Origin: G963704535 sp963704535
GTDB taxonomy: Bacteria > Chloroflexota > Chloroflexia > Chloroflexales > Roseiflexaceae
Assembly: GCA_963704535.1 (NCBI GenBank)
Contig: OY969916.1
Location: 5,084,001-5,148,000, forward strand
Direction: 5' to 3'
DNA: 64,000 bases
The notes beneath the pieces were generated by a model. The model had not been told where the DNA came from and ran no database searches. It was given only the letters and a program-made list of their open reading frames with translations. Shown in pieces: positions 54,732 to 62,195 of the stretch (positions within the stretch are counted from its first letter, which is position 1; each line of letters starts with the position of its first letter). Position numbers and translations under genes: made by a program.

Positions 54732-55184
54732 ATGCCAATCATCATCCGACCCGCCACCACCGCTGATCAGCCGGCCATCATGGCGATCGTGCGCGCGGCG
54801 CGCGTCAACCCGATGGGCATCCGCTGGCCGCAGTTCCTGGTGGCCGAGGACGCGGCGCGGATCGTCGGCATCGGGCAGGTCAAGCCCCACGGCGACGGGA
54901 GCCGCGAGCTGGCATCGATCGCCGTGGTCCCGGATCAGCAGCGCAAAGCGATCGCCAGGCTGATCATCCGCGCGCTGCTGGCCCGCGCGCCCGGCACGCT
55001 GTACCTGACCTGCCAGGAATCGATGCAGAGTTACTACACTCGCTTTGGCTTCCGCCCGCTGCCGCCGCAGCAGATGACGCCCTACTTCCGTCGGCTGCGC
55101 CGGATCGCCCAACTGATCAGACTGATTGTGCCCGGCGTCCCGCGCATGGCAGTCATGAAACGAGAGGGTGAAGGACATGTCTGA
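54732..55184 (+). CDS. GNAT-family N-acetyltransferase
   Basis: The 150-residue protein starts at the ATG at 54732 (MPIIIRPATTADQ). GNAT marks are IIIRPATTADQPAIMAIVRAARVNP, VGIGQVKPHGDGSRELASIAVVPDQQRKAIARLIIRALLA (acetyl-CoA binding, with a Q-R-K-A variant of the RGxGxG/A loop) and YLTCQESMQSYYTRFGFRPL. It probably acetylates a small amine or protein N terminus. It overlaps the SIS gene by eight bases. Confidence 0.88.
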   Translation: MPIIIRPATTADQPAIMAIVRAARVNPMGIRWPQFLVAEDAARIVGIGQVKPHGDGSRELASIAVVPDQQRKAIARLIIRALLARAPGTLYLTCQESMQSYYTRFGFRPLPPQQMTPYFRRLRRIAQLIRLIVPGVPRMAVMKREGEGHV

Positions 55185-56220
55185 ATCCACACTCTACGCC
55201 GAGATCATGGAGCAGCCCGATAGCCTGACGCGCCTGCTCGACGCCGAAGCCGCTCCAACGCGGGCGCTCGCCGCCGACCTGGCCGCCCGTCCCTTCGACT
55301 ACGTGCTGATCGCCGCGCGCGGCACCTCCGACAACGCCGCCCGCTACGCCCAATACCTGTTCGGTACTGCGCTGGGGCTGCCGGTCGCGCTGGCGACCCC
55401 ATCGCTGCACACACTCTACGGCGCCCGGCTGCGCTTCGACGGCGCCCTGGTGATCGGCGTCTCGCAGTCCGGCCGCTCGCCCGACATCTGCGCCGTCATC
55501 GAGGACGCCCGCAAGGCCGGCGCCCCAACCGTCGCAATCACCAACGACGATACCTCGCCACTGGCGCTGGCCGCCGAGCGCGTGATCGGGCTGCACACCG
55601 GCCCCGAGCGCAGCATCGCCGCCACCAAGACCTACACCGCCCAGCTCGCCGCCATGGCGCTGCTGGCCCTCGGCCTCGCCGGCGACGACGCCGGGCTGGC
55701 CGCGCTGCGGACGCTGCCGGCTGCCGTCGCCGCCACGCTGGCGCTCGACGCGCGCATGGCCGAGATCGCCGGCGAGCTGCGCGCGATCGACGCGGCAGTG
55801 ACGATCAGCCGCGGCTATAACTTTGCGACAGCCTGGGAGATCGCGCTCAAGCTCAAAGAGCTGACCTACATCCCCACCGAGCCTTACTCGGCGGCCGACT
55901 TCCAGCACGGCCCGATCGCCATGGTGCGCGAGTCGTTCCCGGTCATACTGGTCGCGCCGCGTGGCGCCGCCGCCGCCGGCCTGGCGACCCTCACGACGCG
56001 GCTGTGCGAGCTTGGCGCGCACCTCGTAGCGATCAGCGATGTGCCGGAAGTGCTCGCCGCCGCCGATCTGCCGGCGCCGCTGCCCGCCAGCGTCGAGGAA
56101 CGCTTCTCGCCACTGACCGCGATCGTCGCCGGGCAACTGTTCGCGTTCCACCTGGCCCACGCCCGCGGCCTCGACCCCGAGCGGCCCCGCGGCCTACGCA
56201 AAGTCACCGAGACAAGATGA
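55177..56220 (+). CDS. SIS-domain sugar isomerase/deaminase-like protein (GlmS isomerase-type)
   Basis: The 347-residue protein starts at the ATG at 55177 (GTGAAGG upstream). Two SIS domains are present: the first has YVLIAARGTSDNAARYAQYLF, VIGVSQSGRSPDI and GPERSIAATKTYTAQLAAM; the second has VTISRGYNFATAWEIALKLKELTYIPTEPYSAADFQHGPIAMV. This is the isomerase half of GlmS without the glutaminase domain, as in AgaS, FrlB or NagB-II deaminases. It probably acts on an amino-sugar phosphate. It is coupled to the GNAT gene, which could acetylate the same amino sugar (inference). Confidence 0.9.
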   Translation: MSESTLYAEIMEQPDSLTRLLDAEAAPTRALAADLAARPFDYVLIAARGTSDNAARYAQYLFGTALGLPVALATPSLHTLYGARLRFDGALVIGVSQSGRSPDICAVIEDARKAGAPTVAITNDDTSPLALAAERVIGLHTGPERSIAATKTYTAQLAAMALLALGLAGDDAGLAALRTLPAAVAATLALDARMAEIAGELRAIDAAVTISRGYNFATAWEIALKLKELTYIPTEPYSAADFQHGPIAMVRESFPVILVAPRGAAAAGLATLTTRLCELGAHLVAISDVPEVLAAADLPAPLPASVEERFSPLTAIVAGQLFAFHLAHARGLDPERPRGLRKVTETR

Positions 56221-56304
56221 AATCGTACATCCCCATCTTGGCCCGCTACTTGCTCAAAGGCTACCATTCGAGCATCAGCAACCAGCTACGAGGGAGCAAG
56301 CAAC

Positions 56305-56598
56305 GTGGAAAAGAAACGCAAACAACCGCAAGATCGCGAAGCGCCCGCGCCCCAGGCACCCGAGGGCTACCCCGAGTCGGTGCGCCGGCAGCTCAATCAG
56401 TATGGGCAGACGCACGAAGGCCAGAAAGAGCCGGTGGAGCATGCCCATCCGGGAACCGCAGATCATATGGGCGCGACCGAGACTGCTGTGACGCCAACCA
56501 AGGTGCCCACGGACGGCCCCTCCGACCTGGTCGGCGAACAGGACAAGCGCACGTCGGATGACGACATCGACCCCGCCGAGGAGCTGACGCCCGGATAG
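56305..56598 (+). CDS. Small charged, probably disordered protein
   Basis: The 97-residue protein starts at a GTG at 56305 after GAGGGAGC. It is rich in Glu, Lys, Pro, Gln and Thr with no hydrophobic core (KRKQPQDREAPAPQAPEG ... DDIDPAEELTPG). A central EHAHPGTADHMG stretch could bind metal. No family is recognised. It could be a stress-related or scaffold protein, but nothing supports a function. Confidence 0.55.
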   Translation: MEKKRKQPQDREAPAPQAPEGYPESVRRQLNQYGQTHEGQKEPVEHAHPGTADHMGATETAVTPTKVPTDGPSDLVGEQDKRTSDDDIDPAEELTPG

Positions 56599-56626
56599 GA
56601 CTCGTCAAGAAATAAGTTTCGCCGTG

Positions 56627-56702
56627 CTCAGAGATTAGAGATTGGAGATTAGAGATTAGGACGCCACGATCAATCTCCAATCTCTAATCTCTAATCTCAA
56701 AA
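56627..56702. repeat. AGATTAG/AGATTGG heptamer hairpin
   Basis: Four heptamers (AGATTAG, AGATTGG) face four inverted ones (CAATCTC, TAATCTC) around a GGACGCCACGATC loop. The same heptamer occurs at 15570 and inside pbpC. Confidence 0.8.
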
Positions 56703-56728
56703 GCGGATGACTCCCTGGCTCAACTTCT

Positions 56729-57695
56729 CTACTCCGAGCTATCATCCTCTCCGGCATCGGCGCCGCCGGCCCGCCCCGGCTGGCCCTGCCGCATGGCCCG
56801 CACCCCTTCGAGGGCTGCGCGGTCGCTCTCCAGGTTGGGATGGCTCACGGCCTTGTCCAGCTCGACGGTGCGCATAAGCAGCCGTTCGGTCTGTGCCAGG
56901 TCGCCCAGGTCGGCGTAGATCATCGCCATGTTGTAGCAGGTCACCGCCTCGCCGGTCTTGTCGCCCACCTGTCGCTGTAGCAGCAGCGCCTGCTCTAAGA
57001 ACGTGAGCGCCTGGCGCTTGTCCCCCAGGTCGGAATGCACCCCGCCGATGTTGTTGAGCGTGACCGCCTCGCCGGCCTTATCGCCCACCTGTCGCCGCAG
57101 CGGCAGCGCCTGCTCGTAGAACGTGAGCGCCTGGCGCTTGTCCCCCAGGTCGGAATGCACCAGGCCAATGTTGTTGAGCGTGCGCGCCTCGCCGGCCGTG
57201 TCACCCACCTGTCGCGACAGCGGCAGCGCCTGCTCATAGAACGTGAGCGCCTGGCGCTTGTCCCCCAGGTCGGAATGCACCTTGCCGATGTTGTTGAGCG
57301 TGCTTGCCAGGGAGGTAACGCGAGAAGGGGGTGGCGCTACTCGCAGCCAGGTGGAGTTCCGGTAGCTTCTCTTTCTGAGGCTCACAGAGCGCTTCCCAGT
57401 TTACCTGGTGCAAAGCCGGCTCACCCAGGTCGATATGCAGGCGCACGCGGCGCCGCGGATAAGCGCCGCGGATCTCCGACCAGTTCTCCCCCAGTTGTCG
57501 ATCGGCAAAGAACCAGTTGAACAGCGCCTGACCATAGCGGGCATCGGCGTAGCGCGCATCCGTGGGGCTTGGCGGCTGGGCGGCTGCATCGAGCGAGCCG
57601 CGTGGAAACTCTCGTTCGCCGTCAACGGTGATTTCTACGGGGTATCGGCCATTGTCTTGCTTGCGAATGTGTATCGCGACGTCAGCATACGCCAT
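56729..57695 (-). pseudogene. Remnant of a CHAT/STAND-type TPR effector with a central deletion
   Basis: The 5' part (57695 to about 57325) encodes MAYADVAIHIRKQD, VRLHIDLGEPALHQVNWEALCEP and ATPFSRYLPG. This resembles the N-terminal domain of large CHAT or NB-ARC proteins (...LHxLxWExL...FSRYL). It then meets, out of frame at about 57325, a TPR block that runs to 56729 with four repeats of 40 residues (LNNIGxVHSDLGDKRQALTFYEQALPLxRQVGDxxGEA). The 120-bp DNA units are nearly identical. The protease/NTPase middle expected between the two parts is missing. The gene begins six bases after the kinase stop, so the two formed an operon. A deletion is likelier than a single indel here. Confidence 0.65.
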
Positions 57696-57701
57696 GTGAT
57701 C

Positions 57702-59603
57702 CTACTTGCCCCAGGCGAGATAGAACTTCTGCTGCGCCCCAAACGTAAGCTGGCGCGGCTGGCTGCCGTCGGCGCGCATGGCCCACACCTGCCAGTCGCC
57801 GCCCCCAGCCTTGGAGAGGTAGGCGATCCAGCGACCATCGGGCGACCAGACCGGGTTGGTGTGCGGGCCGAGGCCCTGCGTCAGTTGGGTGCGGTTGCCA
57901 CCGTCGGCGTCGATCACATAAATCTGGCGCCCATCAGCGCCGGACTCGCCCAGAGCGTGAGCCACAAAAGCAACCCGGCGCCCATCCGGCGACCAAGCCG
58001 GAAAATCCTCCTCCGCGTCGGGGCTATTGGTCAGGTTGCGCGGGGCGCCGCTCTCGCCCAGCACGAAGATATCCTGCGGCTGACCCGCCCCGCCCGGCGC
58101 CGCATACATCAGCCCCTGCGGCGCCCACGTGATCCAGGCGACCCCCTCCGGCCCCAACGTCCGTGCCTCGCCGCTCGCCAGGTCGACCACTGCGAGCTGC
58201 CAGAGGCTGCCCGTGCCATTCCTGGCCGCATACGCTAGCCGCCGCCCATCGGGCGACCAGGCCGGGTAGCGGGCCTGAACGCCGGGCGGGCTCACCTGCA
58301 CAAAACCCCCTCCCATATCGGCGAAGATGCCCGCGCCGCGCGTAACCGCGAGCCGGCCATCCGGCGACCAGGCCGGGCTATAGCTTTGCGCATCGTCCGT
58401 AGCCCGCTGCGGCGCGGCGCCGTCGAGCGCCGCGACGAAGACATTATAGCCCTGGGGCTCCCGCTCACCGAAAGCGATCCGCCCAGGAGCGTCGGGTAGG
58501 ATCCACTCGGGCGGAGCCACCGGAGCCGCTGAAGGCACCGCAGCCGTTGCGCCGGCCAGCGCTTCCCCGCCTACCTCCCCCTGGTCTGCTGGGCCGCGCA
58601 GCCAGACAAACAGCACCACGGCCCCCAACACCGCGCCGAGCAGCAGCGCCAGCGGAAAGATCGGCACAGTGCGCGACGGCGGGGCGATCGTGCCCGTCGA
58701 CGGCAGCGGGATGGTAGCCTTCGGCCCAGGCGAAGCCGCCGGCGCAGCCGCGTCGGGAGCGCCGGGCCGATGTGCCGCTCCCGCGTGGAGCGGGCGCGCA
58801 CACGCAAGCAGATCACGGCGCAACGCCTCGGCGCTGGGGTAACGCGCGTCGGGGTCCAGCGCGGTGGCGCGGGCCACAATCCGGGCCAGCGCCGGCGCGA
58901 CCCCGGTCAGCGGCGGCAGCGGCATCCCGGCCGGCGCCCTTCCACTGAGCAGGTGGTGCAGCGTCGCCCCCAGGCTGTAGATATCGCTGCGCTCGTCGGT
59001 CTGGCCGTGGCCGTATTGCTCCGGCGGCGCGTAGCCCGGCGTGCCGATGATCATCGTATCGCTGGTCCGCTCCGGCTTGAAGAACCGCGCGATCCCAAAA
59101 TCGATCAGCTTCAGGGACGGCGGGCGATCGTCGTCGGCCCCGTCGGCACCTGGCTCCTCGACCAGCATCACATTCGCCGGCTTGAGATCGCGAAAAATAA
59201 GCGGCGGGCGGCGCGTATGCAGATAGATCAGCACGGCGCAGAGCTGCAAGCCGCACTCAAGCACGAACACCTCCGGCAGGGGGCCGCCCTTCACCAGGTC
59301 GCGCAGCGTGCGGCCGGGCACATACTCCATCACCAGGAAGACCCGTCCCTCATCCTGGAAATAATCCCACACCCGCGTCAAACCCACATGGTCGAACTGG
59401 GCCAGCATCTGCGCCTCGCGCTCGAACAGCTCGGCGGCGGCCTCGCGCTCCGCCGCGCCCAGCCGCGCCGCCTCCACCTCCTTGAGCGCCACCAGCCGGC
59501 CCAGGCGCCGATCACGGGCCAGGTACACACTAGCGAAGCCACCACTCCCCAGCAGGCGGATGATCTCGTAACGACCCTGGATGAGGGCGTCCTGTTTCAG
59601 CAT
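57702..59603 (-). CDS. Serine/threonine protein kinase with extracytoplasmic WD40-like (PD40) propeller
   Basis: The product has 633 residues from the ATG at 59603. Kinase domain, about 8-265: LLGSGGFASVYLAR, catalytic Lys in VALKEVE, LIFRDLKPANVM (Phe replaces the usual His of HRD), LIDFGIARFF, and GTPGYAPPEQYGHGQTDERSDIYSLG. A Pro/Ala-rich linker and one membrane helix near 312-332 follow. Outside lie six PD40-type repeats (YSPAWSPDGRLAV, RYPAWSPDGRRLAY, DFPAWSPDGRRVAF, TNPVWSPDGRWIAY) that form a propeller. This is a typical Chloroflexota Hanks-type receptor kinase. It heads an operon with the CHAT/TPR remnant. Confidence 0.92.
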   Translation of the reverse strand: MLKQDALIQGRYEIIRLLGSGGFASVYLARDRRLGRLVALKEVEAARLGAAEREAAAELFEREAQMLAQFDHVGLTRVWDYFQDEGRVFLVMEYVPGRTLRDLVKGGPLPEVFVLECGLQLCAVLIYLHTRRPPLIFRDLKPANVMLVEEPGADGADDDRPPSLKLIDFGIARFFKPERTSDTMIIGTPGYAPPEQYGHGQTDERSDIYSLGATLHHLLSGRAPAGMPLPPLTGVAPALARIVARATALDPDARYPSAEALRRDLLACARPLHAGAAHRPGAPDAAAPAASPGPKATIPLPSTGTIAPPSRTVPIFPLALLLGAVLGAVVLFVWLRGPADQGEVGGEALAGATAAVPSAAPVAPPEWILPDAPGRIAFGEREPQGYNVFVAALDGAAPQRATDDAQSYSPAWSPDGRLAVTRGAGIFADMGGGFVQVSPPGVQARYPAWSPDGRRLAYAARNGTGSLWQLAVVDLASGEARTLGPEGVAWITWAPQGLMYAAPGGAGQPQDIFVLGESGAPRNLTNSPDAEEDFPAWSPDGRRVAFVAHALGESGADGRQIYVIDADGGNRTQLTQGLGPHTNPVWSPDGRWIAYLSKAGGGDWQVWAMRADGSQPRQLTFGAQQKFYLAWGK

Positions 59604-59604
59604 A

Positions 59605-59790
59605 CCAATCACGCGCGAAGAACAAAGAACCGAGAACAAAGAACCGAGAATCTATCCCTGGCGAGGTGATAAGATGACAAGGTGACAAGATGACTTTTCA
59701 CGCAACACGCAACACGCAATACGCAACACGCAACACGTTTCGCCAACAACGGACCACGGACAACGGACAATTCACGCATCACGCAAGATC
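59605..59790. repeat. Mixed heptamer arrays, including the stop codon of the next gene
   Basis: AAGAACA/AAGAACC copies (59609-59650), GATGACA/GGTGACA copies (about 59665-59690), CGCAACA copies (59700-59740), and CGGACAA and CACGCAT/CACGCAA copies (59745-59785) follow one another. The stop codon of the YjbQ gene at 59772-59774 lies in the last array. Confidence 0.75.
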
Positions 59791-60176
59791 TTGACCAGCA
59801 CCCGCCGTGTGCGCGGGCCATCGAACTCGGCCAGGTAGATCGTCTGCCAGCGTCCCAGGACCAGCCGCCCCTGCTCGACAAAAATAAACTGCGAGAAGCC
59901 CATCGCGCTGGCCTGCAAGTGCGAAGCCGAGTTGTCCTCGATATGGAGATAGCGCGGGTCCTGGCGCGGCGCGATCTCGCGCAGCAGCAGCAGCATATCT
60001 TGCTGCACCCCCGGATCGGCGTTCTCCTGGATCGTGATGCCGCAGGTCGTATGCGGGACGTACAGCAGCGCCGTGCCGGCCTCCACGCCACTCTCACCGA
60101 CGACCCGCGCCACCTGGTCGGTGATCTCGACCATGCACTCCTGGGCGTGCGTGCGAACAGTCAGCTCGTGGTACAT
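59772..60176 (-). CDS. YjbQ-family protein (UPF0047, thiamine phosphate synthase-like)
   Basis: The 134-residue protein matches the family throughout: TALLYVPHTTCGITIQENADPGVQQDML with the conserved HTTC and NE, then YLHIEDNSASHLQASAMG, and GRLVLGRWQTIYLAEFDGPRTRRVLVKIL at the end. YjbQ proteins are small homotrimers; a thiamine-phosphate synthase side activity is reported for the family, and the physiological role is uncertain. Its ATG overlaps the stop of the AlaX gene by one base (TGATG). Confidence 0.92.
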   Translation of the reverse strand: MYHELTVRTHAQECMVEITDQVARVVGESGVEAGTALLYVPHTTCGITIQENADPGVQQDMLLLLREIAPRQDPRYLHIEDNSASHLQASAMGFSQFIFVEQGRLVLGRWQTIYLAEFDGPRTRRVLVKILRDA

Positions 60177-61366
60177 CAGTTCGTCCTCACTCGCTCGACC
60201 GCAGCCTCCAACGCCGCTTCGATCTTGGTCGCATCTGGAACGCCGCCCTGCGCCAGCGTAGCCTGGCCGCCGCCGCGCCCGCCCAAGGGCGCCAGCGCCT
60301 CGCGCAGCAGCGCGCCGCAGTCAACCGTCATGCCCTCGGCGCGGGCGAAGATCAGCTGCGCCTTCTCGGCCCGCAGTCCCAGCAGCGCCAGGCAGCCACC
60401 GTCGGCGATCTCCTTCGCCAGCGAGCGCACCTCGTCCAGGCTACGGTCTTCGAACACGCGCCGGACCACCCGCACAATCCCCACTAGATCGGCGCCCCGG
60501 ACCAACTCCTGCGCCTCATAGCCGATCAACTGTCCGGTCAGCGCCTCCAGCCGCTTGCGCGAGCGCTCCTCGGCCTCGTGCAGGCGAGCGACCGCCGCCT
60601 CGATCTCCTGGGCGCCGACGCTCAGGCTCCCCGCCAGCCGGCCCAACGCGGCGTTCTTCCAACGCAGGTCGTGCAGCGCCCGACCGCCACACACAAACTC
60701 CACCCGCATAACGTCGCCGCGGCGCTCCCAGCGCCGGATGTGCAGCAGCCCCACTCCACCCGTCGCGCGCGGATGGGTGCCACCGCAGGCCGAGTGGTCG
60801 AAATCAGGCACCGACACGACGCGCACCCGGCCCTCCACGACCGGCGGCTTGCGCAGCGGCAGTGCCGCCAGCTCCTCCTGTGTCACAAAGCGTGCCAGCA
60901 CCGGGCGATCCTCCCAGATCACCTGATTGGCCAGCTCCTCGGCAGCGCTGGCCTGCTCGGCAGTCAGCGCTGCCGTCGCCAGGTCGATCGTCGAGGCCAT
61001 CACCCCCAAGTGAAACGAGACCGTCCTGAACCCATCGAGCTGCTCGAACGCCGCCGAGAGCAGGTGCTGCCCGTGATGCTGCTGCATATGATCAAAGCGC
61101 CGCGCCCAATCAAGCTCGCCCGCGACTTCGTCGGCCTCCAGGGCCTGCGCCAGCGTATGCCAAACAATGCCACCCTCGACCTGAACGTCGAGCACCGCGA
61201 TGGCGTTGAGCGTGCCGACGTCGGCCGGCTGCCCACCGCCCTCAGGATAAAAAGCGCTACGATCAAGCGCCACCGCTGGGCGCCCGCCGCGCTCGCCGCG
61301 CGCGACAACACGCGCGGTAAAATGGGCGATATATGGATCGGCAAAATAGAGCCGTTCGGTGGTCAT
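60176..61366 (-). CDS. Alanyl-tRNA editing protein (AlaX-L, with DHHA1)
   Basis: The 396-residue protein hydrolyses tRNA-Ala wrongly charged with Ser or Gly. The N-terminal segment (LDRSAFYPEGGGQPADVGTL) is the AlaRS second domain, and the editing site has zinc ligands HHGQH near 97-101 and CGGTH near 203-207. A helical linker (AAVARLHEAEERSRKRLEALTGQL) leads to a C-terminal DHHA1 domain (DLVGIVRVVRRVFEDRSLDEVRSLAKEI...GGRGGGQATLAQGG), so it is the long form. It is the first gene of a two-gene operon with yjbQ. Confidence 0.93.
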   Translation of the reverse strand: MTTERLYFADPYIAHFTARVVARGERGGRPAVALDRSAFYPEGGGQPADVGTLNAIAVLDVQVEGGIVWHTLAQALEADEVAGELDWARRFDHMQQHHGQHLLSAAFEQLDGFRTVSFHLGVMASTIDLATAALTAEQASAAEELANQVIWEDRPVLARFVTQEELAALPLRKPPVVEGRVRVVSVPDFDHSACGGTHPRATGGVGLLHIRRWERRGDVMRVEFVCGGRALHDLRWKNAALGRLAGSLSVGAQEIEAAVARLHEAEERSRKRLEALTGQLIGYEAQELVRGADLVGIVRVVRRVFEDRSLDEVRSLAKEIADGGCLALLGLRAEKAQLIFARAEGMTVDCGALLREALAPLGGRGGGQATLAQGGVPDATKIEAALEAAVERVRTN

Positions 61367-61471
61367 AAGCTGATAGTTCCTCTCACCTGAAACTTGGTCC
61401 TACAGTATACCAGAAATGAACTTACAACCTTTTTCGTAGGACTTCTAGTTCTATTGAACTACTAAGAACCG

Positions 61472-61500
61472 TTGACAACCATATAGAGCCGTGATATAGT
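61472..61500 (+). promoter_or_regulatory. Consensus sigma70 promoter for the HNH gene
   Basis: A perfect -35 TTGACA (61472-61477) and TATAGT (61495-61500) are 17 bp apart. They lie in an AT-rich stretch 81 bp before the GTG start. Confidence 0.8.
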
Positions 61501-61580
61501 AACGCAAGGAGATCAATCTCCTGGGCCAATACAGGCATCTTGACCTACGTTCAGTTCACCGTTCGAGGGGAGGTACGACC

Positions 61581-62087
61581 GTGACTCAGCGCGTGCTCAT
61601 GCTCAACGCCAGCTACGAGCCGCTCCGGCTCGTCTCGATACGGCGCGCGATCATCCTGCTGCTCCAGGAGAAGGCTGAGATCGTCGAGGCGCTGGAGCAG
61701 CAGTTGCGAGCCAGCGACCGCGCATTCGATGTGCCGCTGGTGATCCGGCTCCTACGTTATGTCACGCTTCCCCGGCGGCTGCGCCTGCCGTGTACCCGCC
61801 GGAGCGTCCTTATTCGCGACCGCGAGACATGCCAGTACTGTGGCGCACAGCCAGGCCGCGCGCACCTCACGATCGACCACGTGGTGCCACGCGCCCAGGG
61901 CGGCGTGACCGAGTGGGGGAACGTCGTCACCGCCTGTTACGATTGCAACCACCGCAAGGGCAGCCGCACGCCGCAGCAGGCTGGGATGATTCTGGCAGCG
62001 CCGCCGCGCCAGCCGCTCTACCTGGCCTTCGTACTGCTCGGCGAACTCGAACGCCACGCGGTCTGGCGCAAGTACGCCTTTGGGTGA
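61581..62087 (+). CDS. HNH endonuclease family protein
   Basis: The 168-residue protein starts at a GTG at 61581 after GAGGGGAGG. The HNH fold lies at about 78-135: CQYCGAQPG, LTIDHVVPRAQGG with the catalytic His, WGNVVTACYDCNHRKGSRTPQQAGM. The two Cys pairs (CQYC and CYDC) hold zinc. The N-terminal part, VLMLNASYEPLRLVSIRRAIILLLQEKAEIVE, is shared by a large group of stand-alone bacterial HNH proteins of unknown role. It converges on rpoC. Confidence 0.92.
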   Translation: MTQRVLMLNASYEPLRLVSIRRAIILLLQEKAEIVEALEQQLRASDRAFDVPLVIRLLRYVTLPRRLRLPCTRRSVLIRDRETCQYCGAQPGRAHLTIDHVVPRAQGGVTEWGNVVTACYDCNHRKGSRTPQQAGMILAAPPRQPLYLAFVLLGELERHAVWRKYAFG

Positions 62088-62130
62088 TGCGCGAGGTGCG
62101 GAAGCTTCCAAACATCCCAGTTCAAAGCGA

Positions 62131-62163
62131 AGGGCCATCCTGGTAATACTCCAGGATGGCCCT
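62131..62163. terminator. Hairpin between convergent HNH and rpoC genes
   Basis: A perfect 13-bp stem AGGGCCATCCTGG (62131-62143) pairs with 62151-62163 across a seven-base loop. No T run follows on either strand, so termination is probable from position but not proven. Confidence 0.6.
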
Positions 62164-62195
62164 GCTTCATCGATGATCGGAGAACGAGGTGCCGA

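Noticed and set aside
62131..62163. Small RNA gene
   Set aside because: A simple hairpin between convergent genes without a promoter of its own; a terminator role is simpler.
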